Origin: Ruminococcaceae bacterium UBA7217
GTDB taxonomy: Bacteria; Bacillota; Clostridia; Oscillospirales; Acutalibacteraceae
Direction of reading: 5' to 3'
Assembly: GCA_002490425.1 (NCBI GenBank)
Contig: DKTZ01000015.1
Location: forward strand, 1 to 16,333
DNA length: 16,333 bases
Shown: one piece after another, positions 8,877 to 15,223 of the stretch
Numbering within the stretch: position 1 is the first letter of the stretch
Layout of the letters: every line of letters begins with the position of its first letter
Notes under the pieces: model-generated
Seen by the model: the letters and a program-made list of their open reading frames with translations, nothing else
What the model was told of the DNA's origin: nothing
Databases searched by the model: none
Program-made: the position numbers and the translations under genes

Positions 8877-11800
8877 TTATTTATCCTGTTCTGCTGTTTC
8901 AACCTCAAAGGAGTAGGTGAGGGGCTTTGAATAGCCGAAAGAAATCATATGCTCTTTTGAAGGGATTGGTCCGCAACTGCCCGAACCCGTTCCTCTCACA
9001 AAGCCGTCAACGGTCAGATAGGTTGTATCGGTATCGGGTAAATCCTCAATATGCTTAGCTTTTTTCAACTGTTCAAGCGTAAAGTGATTTGCATTGAAAT
9101 TGAAATATTTATAAAGTGCGTTTATTCGGATTGATTTTCCGTTTGTATTTGCGAGAACGCCGTAGCGGACATTGCCCCTGTTACCCGAATCCTGCGGCTT
9201 GATATATTTATGCGCCATATCAGTAACGGTTGTTTCGTAAATGCCTATGGGTGCGTGCTCCTTGAAATCCGAATAATTTTCGGCAGGACCTCTGCCATAG
9301 TACTTTACGTTTTCAAAGCCGCTGTCAAGCTCTGCGTGCACGCCGAAGCGTGGAATCTGGTCTGTCAGCGGACAAATCTTAATAAGCGTTGCATTAACTG
9401 TAATTTTACCGTTTTCATCAAAGAAATAATCGACATTTGCCCTTGCAAGAACAAAAATGCCTCTTGTTACGAAGTCGTATACTGTGCTTACATATTTCAT
9501 TTCACTGTTATTTTTTACCTTGCAGGAAACAAGCTTTGTTTTTGCGCAGTCAAGACCTATAATTTTCCAGAAAATCACCATATACTGGTCGTTGTCAAGC
9601 CGTCCTCTGTAAATATGCGGGACAAAGCCGTTAGCACCGTCAAGAGGATTTGCTTTGAGATATTCATTCCCGTTTTTAATAAGGCTTACAAGTCCCTTTG
9701 CTTTATCAAACCTTGCACTGCCGTTTTTATATTTTACGAGAATTTCATTGCCGTTTGCGGATATTTCAGCACTTTTCATTTGACTGTCCGCCGTTTTAAA
9801 TGCTTTTCGGGAAACAGTAACCTGCTCCTCGGCAATTTTATCGCCGCTGACTTTATCAGTATAAATAAAGTTCACAAAAACATCGCAGTCGGTCTTGTCA
9901 AGTAACGGGGAATTTATTTGTACGGTTTTGCGTTCCTGTGCAGAGAGAATATCACCGATGTTTCCGTTCTCTGCCACTTCTCCGTCAACAAGAATTTTAT
10001 AGTCAATTTGAATAGCCGAACTGTCGCAAAAGTACAGAGTATTCCAAAGCTCAAAATTATTATAGCCGACATATTTTGCTCTTATTGGTCTGTAGCAAGC
10101 CTTCATTTCAAGTGCGCCGCTCGAGGGCTTACGGTCAGGATAGAAAAGACCGTCAACACAGAAATTACCGTCGTGAATAGGCTCGTTATGGTCGCCGCCG
10201 TAGGTCCATTTATATTTCGCATTTTCATCGTAAACGCTGTGGTCTGCCCATTCCCAAATGCAGCCGCCCATAAATTGCTTTGACGAATAGAATAACTGCA
10301 TATATTCTTCAAGTCCGCCGGGACCATTGCCCATTGCGTGGGCGTATTCGCACTGAAAGAACGGCTTGCCCTTGTATTTACTGCCTGCTGTGCCTTTTAG
10401 AATTTTCCTCATAAGGTCGGGCGTGCCGTACATTCTTGAAACAACATCATATGCCCAGCGTTTACTGCGGATTGCACCCTCATAATGAACGGAAATTTCG
10501 GGGTTGACCTTTTTTAGATAATCGTAGCAAACGTCTTGGCATTTATAACCGCCCGACTCGTTGCCGAGACTCCACATCGTAATGCTTGGGTGGTTTTTAT
10601 CTCTGCCGTACATTCTTTTAACCCTGTCAAGGTAATGTGACGCCCATTTTACATCATTGCTTAATCGGTTAGGATTGTATGTACTGTGTGGAATCGCATA
10701 AAAGCCATGTGTTTCAATATCCGCCTCGTCAACAACATAAAGACCGTACATATCGCACATCGTGAGGAAAGCAGGGTCAGGCGGGTAGTGAGAGGTACGC
10801 ACTGCATTACAGTTGTACTGTTTCATAAGACGAATATCAATCTCCATATCCTCAAGGCTCATGGCATAGCCCTTTGTCATATGAGTGTCGTGGTGGTTAA
10901 CGCCCTTAAATTTAATGGGCTGACCGTTGAAATAGAATACTTCACCCTTAATTTCAACATTTTTAAATCCGCAGTATGTTCTTATTGCCTCTATCTCTTT
11001 ATCATCTTTATAAAGAATAATTGTCAGCTCATAAAGGTTGGGCGTTTCGGCAGTCCATTCATTGACAGAAAGATTTGAGAGCACTATGCTCTTTTCGGGC
11101 AAAAGAACAGCACTGATTACGGGGCTTTCCTCAGCCGATTTTACGGTGATTTTCGTATTTTCTTCAAATTTGCCGTCAACCTTTATTTCAAGGTTATATG
11201 TACCGTCGTTGTTTTTGGACGAACGGAGAGTAAAATCGTTTATGTAGCTTTCTTCAAATTCCGTAATAAGTACATCGCGGAAAATGCCGTTTTCCCTGAA
11301 CATATCCTGACACTCAAGATATGTGCCGTTGCTCCATTTGTAGTTTACAACGACAATTTCATTTGAGCCGTTCTGCAAAAATGCAGTAATATCAAACTCG
11401 GCAGTGTTGTGCGAGCCTTCACTGTACCCGACATATTCGCCGTTTATGTAAAGTGAAAATGCGCCCGCAACGCCGAGAAAAGAAATAGTACGGCGTTTAT
11501 CTGCATTAGTTATTTCGATATTTTTCCTGTATATTCCCGTCGCCACGTCAAAGGGAATATGCGGCGGTTTTTTCGGGAAAGGATAACGGGTGTTGATATA
11601 TGCAATTTGGTCATAACCCGTTCTTTGCCATGTGCAGGGAACGGTTATCTTGTCGAAATTTGCCTTGTCTGTTGAAAAATCATCAGGCACAAGGCTTAAT
11701 TTTTCATAATATGCAAAATCCCACTCTCCGCTGAGAACGGTTACTCTGTCCGAAAGGTAACGCTCGTTTTTGTAATCGGTTTTCGAAATTTTCTCTGCCG

Positions 11801-11894
11801 ACGAGAACGGTATAAAATAACTTCTTTCGGAAAGCTTATTTTCCTCGTAAATGCCGAAATCCGTATGCAGATTTTTCCTTATTTTGTAATTCAT
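8877..11894 (-). CDS. lacZ: beta-galactosidase, glycoside hydrolase family 2 (LacZ type)
   Basis: A 1005-residue enzyme (E. coli LacZ has 1023) that cleaves terminal beta-galactosides such as lactose, with retention. The LacZ domain order is present: sugar-binding jelly roll (about 50-215, with NTRYPFP at 101-107 and DMFRENGIFRDV at 197-208), Ig-like domain, TIM barrel (about 315-610), a further Ig-like domain, and the C-terminal Bgal_small_N beta-sandwich (about 720-1000). Catalytic residues: acid/base E446 in WSLGNESG and nucleophile E516 in QCEYAHAMGN; E394 and H396 in IETHG match the magnesium ligands of LacZ. There is no signal peptide, so it acts in the cytoplasm. The start has GAGGG seven bases upstream. 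It was the second gene of an operon with the damaged metallophosphoesterase; the tail of that gene's shifted frame ends three bases before this ATG. No sugar transporter is adjacent. Preference for lactose over other galactosides is not proven. Confidence 0.95.
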   Translation of the reverse strand: MNYKIRKNLHTDFGIYEENKLSERSYFIPFSSAEKISKTDYKNERYLSDRVTVLSGEWDFAYYEKLSLVPDDFSTDKANFDKITVPCTWQRTGYDQIAYINTRYPFPKKPPHIPFDVATGIYRKNIEITNADKRRTISFLGVAGAFSLYINGEYVGYSEGSHNTAEFDITAFLQNGSNEIVVVNYKWSNGTYLECQDMFRENGIFRDVLITEFEESYINDFTLRSSKNNDGTYNLEIKVDGKFEENTKITVKSAEESPVISAVLLPEKSIVLSNLSVNEWTAETPNLYELTIILYKDDKEIEAIRTYCGFKNVEIKGEVFYFNGQPIKFKGVNHHDTHMTKGYAMSLEDMEIDIRLMKQYNCNAVRTSHYPPDPAFLTMCDMYGLYVVDEADIETHGFYAIPHSTYNPNRLSNDVKWASHYLDRVKRMYGRDKNHPSITMWSLGNESGGYKCQDVCYDYLKKVNPEISVHYEGAIRSKRWAYDVVSRMYGTPDLMRKILKGTAGSKYKGKPFFQCEYAHAMGNGPGGLEEYMQLFYSSKQFMGGCIWEWADHSVYDENAKYKWTYGGDHNEPIHDGNFCVDGLFYPDRKPSSGALEMKACYRPIRAKYVGYNNFELWNTLYFCDSSAIQIDYKILVDGEVAENGNIGDILSAQERKTVQINSPLLDKTDCDVFVNFIYTDKVSGDKIAEEQVTVSRKAFKTADSQMKSAEISANGNEILVKYKNGSARFDKAKGLVSLIKNGNEYLKANPLDGANGFVPHIYRGRLDNDQYMVIFWKIIGLDCAKTKLVSCKVKNNSEMKYVSTVYDFVTRGIFVLARANVDYFFDENGKITVNATLIKICPLTDQIPRFGVHAELDSGFENVKYYGRGPAENYSDFKEHAPIGIYETTVTDMAHKYIKPQDSGNRGNVRYGVLANTNGKSIRINALYKYFNFNANHFTLEQLKKAKHIEDLPDTDTTYLTVDGFVRGTGSGSCGPIPSKEHMISFGYSKPLTYSFEVETAEQDK

Positions 11895-11897
11895 TTC

Positions 11898-12469
11898 TTA
11901 ACCCTCTTTTCTTTTTATTTCAAATGAGAATTTTGCGTTGTCCTCATACCACTGCGGAAAATTCGTACCCCAAACATTGTCGTAAAGCACATAGGAAATT
12001 CCGTCCTCGATATTTTCGATTTTGTGTGACCGGTAAATACATTTTTATTCCAATAATCGTGATTACCCATTATGGTCTGAATTATGGGCTTATCGTCGCC
12101 GAAAACCTCGTCAATTGTATCGACATAGGTTTGAAAAGCATAGCGTGTGCCCAAATCGCCTATATCACCCGGGAACAAAATCATATCAACATCATTGTTT
12201 TTGATGACATTCAGTGCATTTTTAAAGTTTTGCAGATGCACTTTGTAATCCTGCGAATCCTTTTTTTCGCCGCCTGTTTTTAATTCCTCTTCAGTGGGAG
12301 CTAACTGAGTATCGGAAATTACGGCAACCTTAAACGAACTCTTTTCTGTATTATAGGTTTGAATTTCTGTTTCGTCAATTAGATTTGAATATTCGTATGC
12401 GGTAAAAGCAGAAAATACAATTCCTGCCGCAATTATAACACAAACGAGAATTTTTATAAACTTTTTCAT
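11898..12469 (-). pseudogene. calcineurin-like metallophosphoesterase, truncated and frameshifted
   Basis: The open frame (12469 to 11915, 184 residues) begins with an N-terminal membrane segment or signal (about 5-24) and the first metal-site motifs of a calcineurin-like phosphoesterase: D53 in SDTQ, GDIGD at 101-105, and GNHD at 135-138. The rest of the domain, with the later H and GHxH ligands, is missing; GHTK at 147-150 may be a mutated relic. From about 12010 downward the current frame reads unnatural protein, while the frame one base away reads a sensible tail (DGISYVLYDNVWGTNFPQ, then WYEDNAKFSFEIK) and stops at 11898. So there is at least one frameshift, and probably an internal deletion. 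Intact relatives are usually well over 300 residues. It heads the operon with the beta-galactosidase. The ribosome site is weak (AGAAG). A truncated product may still be made, but phosphoesterase activity is unlikely. Confidence 0.75.
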
Positions 12470-12509
12470 TTTTTATTCTTCTGCTTTTCTAAAAAATGTT
12501 CTTTAATTA

Positions 12510-12527
12510 TTCTGTAATTATACAGAA
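12510..12527 (-). promoter_or_regulatory. palindromic operator candidate over the -10 box
   Basis: Read on the minus strand, TTCTGTATAATTACAGAA has perfect 7-base arms around a 4-base centre, and the TATAAT -10 box lies inside it. Such placement is classic for a dimeric repressor site controlling a sugar-use operon. The same bases could form a small RNA hairpin near the 5' end. The regulator is unknown. Confidence 0.5.
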
Positions 12528-12545
12528 ATGAATTTGAGATGTCAA
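12517..12545 (-). promoter_or_regulatory. perfect consensus sigma-A promoter of the phosphoesterase-lacZ operon
   Basis: On the minus strand TTGACA (12545-12540), exactly 17 bases, TATAAT (12522-12517). Both hexamers match all six consensus bases. The start codon of the metallophosphoesterase is 47 bases downstream of the -10. A promoter this strong usually needs a repressor, which fits the palindrome over the -10. Confidence 0.85.
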
Positions 12546-12588
12546 TGTGCCTTTCATTAGCTTCACTTGGTAAGACAAAAGGGGATTT

Positions 12589-12678
12589 TGCTATCGAAAT
12601 CGGTGATAGCAGCGCCGAAAAATTGCACGGTTCGCTGAGCTGCGGGTGAATTTGCTGTCCGAACCGACAATTTTCGAC
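12589..12678. repeat. folded non-coding element with two inverted repeats
   Basis: A 7-base hairpin (TGCTATC 12589-12595 with GATAGCA 12605-12611) is followed by a long imperfect stem. CGGTTCG (12628-12634) pairs with CGAACCG (12660-12666), and outside it AAAATTG pairs with CAATTTT after a small internal loop, giving a stem of about 16 pairs. It lies between divergent promoters and outside both leaders. It could be an interspersed repeat (REP- or MITE-like) or a small RNA. The base content is less AT-rich than its surroundings. Confidence 0.5.
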
Positions 12679-12729
12679 AATAATATTGCGCAATTAAATA
12701 ATGTAGTGTAAAATATTTTATTAAAACTG

Positions 12730-12761
12730 TTGTAATAAAAACGGTTTTTAAAATGTTATAT
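12730..12761 (+). promoter_or_regulatory. putative ECF-type promoter of the sigma operon (site A)
   Basis: TTGTAA (12730-12735), 17 bases, ATGTTATAT (12753-12761). The same parts with the same spacing occur at sites B and C, including a CGG/CCG followed by a T run in the spacer. It would make the sigma gene self-regulated. The alternative is a sigma-A extended -10 promoter (TGT then TATATT). Confidence 0.5.
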
Positions 12762-12782
12762 TAAGTGAGGGACATTTAAAAT

Positions 12783-13328
12783 ATGCTTATGTTCTATATG
12801 TCGCTTATCGACAATGACGATGACAGGTCTAAATTTGAAATACTGTATAACAATTACAGAAAAAGAATGGTGTATACGGCTTTTGATGTTTTGAGGAACA
12901 AGGAGGACGCAGAAGACGCCGTTCACGATACATTCGTTAAAATAGCACGTAATATGCGCTCAATCGGTGACCCGTACTCCGCAGAGTCATTGTCTTATGT
13001 GCTGAAAGCAACTAAAAATACTGCAATAAATCTTTCACAGAAAAATTCAGTACGGAATAAGAATGTTTCGTATGAAGATGCTGAGAATATAACAGACAGT
13101 CAGTTTTTTGAAACACTCCAAGTACAGGAAAATTACATAGAGGTTGTAAATGCAATCAGAGGTCTTAACGATAAATACAGAGATGTGCTGTTTTATTATT
13201 TTGTAGAGGGTATGAAACCGAAGGATATTGCAGATTTGCTTGGCAGGAGCAACTCTGCCGTTCAGCAACAAATTATCAGAGGCAGGCAAAAGCTGCTTGA
13301 AATATTAAAAAACGATTTGAGGGATTAG
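12783..13328 (+). CDS. ECF-type RNA polymerase sigma factor (sigma-70 family)
   Basis: A 181-residue sigma factor with only regions 2 and 4. Region 2 spans about 16-80 (FEILYNNYRKRMVYTAFDVL, then NKEDAEDAVHDTFVKIAR, which holds the core-binding and -10 recognition helices). A linker follows (about 81-118), and region 4 is at about 120-178, with a helix-turn-helix MKPKDIADLLGRSNSAVQQQ that would read the -35 element. The ATG at 12783 is the first in frame after a stop; GAGGG lies 11 bases upstream, a little far, but the MLMFYMSLID beginning fits relatives. It is followed after one base by its presumed anti-sigma gene and preceded by a promoter-like element shared with two other sites. This indicates self-regulation under an envelope or surface signal. 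The signal is not known. Confidence 0.93.
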   Translation: MLMFYMSLIDNDDDRSKFEILYNNYRKRMVYTAFDVLRNKEDAEDAVHDTFVKIARNMRSIGDPYSAESLSYVLKATKNTAINLSQKNSVRNKNVSYEDAENITDSQFFETLQVQENYIEVVNAIRGLNDKYRDVLFYYFVEGMKPKDIADLLGRSNSAVQQQIIRGRQKLLEILKNDLRD

Positions 13329-13329
13329 C

Positions 13330-14001
13330 TTGGAAAATGCAAAAGAACTGTTCGTTAAAGCGTTTATGGAGGCGGAAGTGCTTGACAACGCCGAAATTCC
13401 TAATGAAGACGAGATTGAATGGGCGTTTTCGGATAAGTTTTTGAGAAAAATGGATAAGCTCATTAAAAAGAACAACCGAGTTAGTCTTTCAACGCGAAGA
13501 ACAGTTACAAAGGGCTTAATTGCGGCAATTATTACAGTTATTGTTGTGCTTACAGGCTTAATGAGCGTTGCGGCGATAAGAGAACCGATTATTGAATTTG
13601 TTAAAAAGGTGTTCCCGCAGTTTAACGAAATAACATTGAATGAGCAGGCTTCGCCGACCGTCGATACAATAGAAATCGAATATACATTAACCAATTTACC
13701 TGAAGGCTATGAGCTTGACACATATCAGAAAGACGATTACAGTGTTTTTGCGGTTTGGAAGAACGAGGCGGGAGAAGAAATTGTATTTATACAAAATGTT
13801 CTTGATTCAAATTTTACAATTGATAACGAGAATGATTATCGGGAAATTGAAATAAACAGGCAAAAAGCTTATTTGATGGAGGATGAATACGGAAGTACAG
13901 TTATCTGGACAGACGGTTATTATTGGCTCATAATAAAAATTCCGGCTTATATGAAAGATGACATTATGACGCTTCAAAAAAATATTTCTGAAAAAAATTA
14001 A
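13330..14001 (+). CDS. membrane-anchored anti-sigma factor, DUF4367 family
   Basis: A 223-residue protein, probably the anti-sigma partner of the preceding sigma factor. The start is a TTG at 13330, one base after the sigma TAG, with GAGGG six bases upstream inside the sigma gene's end; the next in-frame ATG would cut 12 residues. Layout: an acidic then basic cytoplasmic part (1-60), suited to holding the sigma factor, one membrane segment (about 62-83), and an outside domain (about 115-223) of DUF4367 type. The latter shows LPEGYEL at 123-129, a FIQN strand, and the closing pattern of a tyrosine/tryptophan-rich strand followed by an amphipathic helix. The family commonly sits next to ECF sigma genes in Clostridia. 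The expected route is loss of this protein under stress, which frees the sigma factor. There is no zinc-binding HxxxCxxC motif in the N-terminal part. Confidence 0.85.
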   Translation: MENAKELFVKAFMEAEVLDNAEIPNEDEIEWAFSDKFLRKMDKLIKKNNRVSLSTRRTVTKGLIAAIITVIVVLTGLMSVAAIREPIIEFVKKVFPQFNEITLNEQASPTVDTIEIEYTLTNLPEGYELDTYQKDDYSVFAVWKNEAGEEIVFIQNVLDSNFTIDNENDYREIEINRQKAYLMEDEYGSTVIWTDGYYWLIIKIPAYMKDDIMTLQKNISEKN

Positions 14002-14006
14002 AAATT

Positions 14007-14038
14007 TTGTCAAAAAAACCGTTTTTTAACTGTTATAT
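14007..14038 (+). promoter_or_regulatory. putative ECF-type promoter of the secreted-protein gene (site B)
   Basis: TTGTCA (14007-14012), 17 bases, CTGTTATAT (14030-14038). It matches site A and site C in both boxes and in spacing. The secreted-protein ATG is 41 bases downstream. It begins just after the anti-sigma stop, so the small gene can be transcribed alone as well as by read-through. Confidence 0.5.
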
Positions 14039-14079
14039 GTATTGGAAGCATAATAAAATTTTGAAAGGATGGATTTTTA

Positions 14080-14496
14080 ATGAAAAAACTTATTGCCGTA
14101 ATTTTATGCTTTGTTACACTGTTTTCATTATTCGTTCCTGTTTATGCAAGCGGTATAACTACATATTCAAATAATATTAACACTACAAGCACCGTATTTG
14201 CCATAACAAGCACGGGAAAGGCGACTGTAACCAGTAATTATACTGGAAAATCCGGACTTGTAACAAAAGCTACAATTAAGACAAAAATTCAAAAAAGATT
14301 CGGCTTAATTTGGATAACCGTTGACTGCGGCGAATGGACTGACACTTCAACTAATACAAGCTATTCAGTAAGTCATACTTTGCAGCTGTTAAAATCCGGA
14401 ACCTATAGAGCGCATGTTGAGTTTAAAATTGAGGGTACAGGCGGCAGTCCTGATGAAATTACAAAAAATATTGAAAAAACTTATACTAAACCGTAA
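14080..14496 (+). CDS. small secreted protein of unknown function, likely ECF-regulon member
   Basis: A 138-residue precursor. A clear signal peptide (MKK, hydrophobic core, VYA at 22-24) leaves a mature protein of about 114 residues. The mature part is rich in threonine, serine and asparagine with alternating patterns, suggesting an all-beta fold. Notable strings are GKATVTSNY, IQKRFGLIWITVDCGEW and GTYRAHVEFKIEGTGG. There is only one cysteine in the mature part and no anchor motif, so it is probably released or loosely wall-held. AAAGGA lies 10 bases before the ATG. It follows the sigma/anti-sigma pair by 78 bases and has its own copy of the shared promoter, so it is a probable output of that sigma factor. 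I do not recognise a named family; small beta-rich secreted proteins of this look occur in other Clostridia. Function unknown. Confidence 0.85.
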   Translation: MKKLIAVILCFVTLFSLFVPVYASGITTYSNNINTTSTVFAITSTGKATVTSNYTGKSGLVTKATIKTKIQKRFGLIWITVDCGEWTDTSTNTSYSVSHTLQLLKSGTYRAHVEFKIEGTGGSPDEITKNIEKTYTKP

Positions 14497-14561
14497 TTGA
14501 CAAAAGAACGGAATTTCCGTTGCTTAAAAAACAGGAAAACGGTTTTAAAATTGGTCAAAAT

Positions 14562-14582
14562 GCATCTCTGACCGATGCTTTT
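14562..14582 (+). terminator. possible weak terminator after the small secreted-protein gene
   Basis: GCATC (14562-14566) pairs with GATGC (14574-14578) around a 7-base loop and is followed by TTTT; four A's upstream can extend the stem past one mismatch. A second small stem, AACGG/CCGTT at 14507-14521, lies closer to the stop but lacks a T run. Either or both could end the transcript. Confidence 0.4.
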
Positions 14583-14588
14583 GATAGG

Positions 14589-14625
14589 CTTGTCCTGTGC
14601 TACCGCCTTTTTTGCACAGGACAAG
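14589..14625. repeat. 12-base perfect inverted repeat
   Basis: CTTGTCCTGTGC (14589-14600) and its exact complement (14614-14625) enclose a 13-base loop that itself contains six T's. No T tract follows the stem on either strand, so it is not a standard terminator. It stands 20 bases before a second palindrome and may be part of a mobile repeat. Confidence 0.6.
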
Positions 14626-14640
14626 TTGAAATTTGAAAAT

Positions 14641-14666
14641 TGTAGGGGACGATGCCTCATCGTCCC
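14641..14666. repeat. REP-like palindrome
   Basis: TGTAGGGGACGATG begins a compact hairpin: GGGACGATG (14646-14654), a 3-base loop, and its exact complement (14658-14666). A TGTAGGGG head with a GC-rich tip resembles the interspersed palindromes scattered between genes of many Clostridia; that comparison is from memory. It is richer in GC than everything near it. Confidence 0.55.
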
Positions 14667-14683
14667 AAAAAGAAATAGAAAAC

Positions 14684-15169
14684 ATGAACAGACTAAATTT
14701 CGGCAGTGTCATAGCGTCACACATTTACATATATGTTTATTCATATGATAAAGGCGGAAACAGAGAAACAGAAAAGATATATGCCTTCACAACAGGCGAC
14801 ACACTCGGTGAAGTTATTGAAACCAAAACCTCTCAGTACAATTACCTTGTGTGGAAAGACAGACTTTCGTCCTTTAACGGTAAAGCCGTTAAATATGACA
14901 GCGCAGGCAATCCCACGTCCTATGACGGTAAAACATACAAATGGGACGGCAGAAATTTAAAGGAAATTGCCCTTGCAGACGGCAGTAAAACGCAGTTTGA
15001 CTATGACCAAAATGGTTTGAGCATAAAAAATAACAGTTTAATAAATAAGAAAAAGCGGACTGGTGTTGCTGAATATCAGTCCGTTTTTCCACATTTATAC
15101 CATCAGATGTTGCATTTGTCAAAATTTGTTGAAATTTCAGCATTTTTGATATATAAAAATTATATTTAA
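14684..15169 (+). pseudogene. remnant of an RHS/YD-repeat protein gene
   Basis: The open frame carries one stretch (about 14738-15021) that is plainly RHS/YD-repeat core: YSYDKGGNRE, then WKDRLSSFNGKAVKYDSAGNPTSYDG in pieces, TYKWDGRNLKEI and DYDQNGL. Intact RHS or WapA-type proteins run to well over a thousand residues and continue after this point with more YD repeats and a variable toxin tip. Here the homology starts abruptly after a repeat region and stops after DYDQNGL, followed by lysine- and asparagine-rich nonsense and a terminator inside the frame. There is no signal peptide and no good ribosome site. It is best read as a decayed fragment left by deletion or recombination. Whether a full relative exists elsewhere in the genome cannot be seen here. 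Confidence 0.75.
15056..15089. terminator. rho-independent terminator, usable from both strands
   Basis: CGGACTG (15056-15062) pairs with CAGTCCG (15077-15083), and the stem extends inward with A-U and G-U pairs to a short loop. TTTTT follows on the plus strand and a long A run precedes it, so on the minus strand it also ends in T's. It could stop RHS-side transcripts and those of the recombinase gene, which ends 135 bases away. Confidence 0.85.
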
Positions 15170-15174
15170 ATTTT

Positions 15175-15206
15175 TTGTCACATTTTGGCGTTTTAAACTG
15201 TTGTAT
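15175..15206 (+). promoter_or_regulatory. orphan copy of the shared ECF-type promoter element (site C)
   Basis: TTGTCA (15175-15180), 17 bases, CTGTTGTAT (15198-15206), the same layout as sites A and B. No gene on the plus strand follows; transcription from it would run antisense into the 3' end of the recombinase gene. It may be left from a lost gene. Confidence 0.4.
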
Positions 15207-15223
15207 ATATATGAAAGGGAAAA

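Noticed and set aside
8489..11247. Several plus-strand frames over the GNAT and beta-galactosidase genes (such as 9210-9905)
   Set aside because: They are antisense to clearly coding sequence, show no domains and lack ribosome sites.
12466..12693. A 75-codon open frame on the minus strand
   Set aside because: It spans the folded repeat, both promoter boxes and the palindrome; it has no ribosome site and no recognisable domain.
13013..14013. Minus-strand frames opposite the sigma and anti-sigma genes
   Set aside because: They are shadows of genes with clear domains and carry no ribosome sites.
14535..14552. Fourth copy of the shared promoter element (AAAACGGTTTTAAAATTG)
   Set aside because: It matches part of the spacer only; neither TTGTMA nor TGTTRTAT is present at the right distance.
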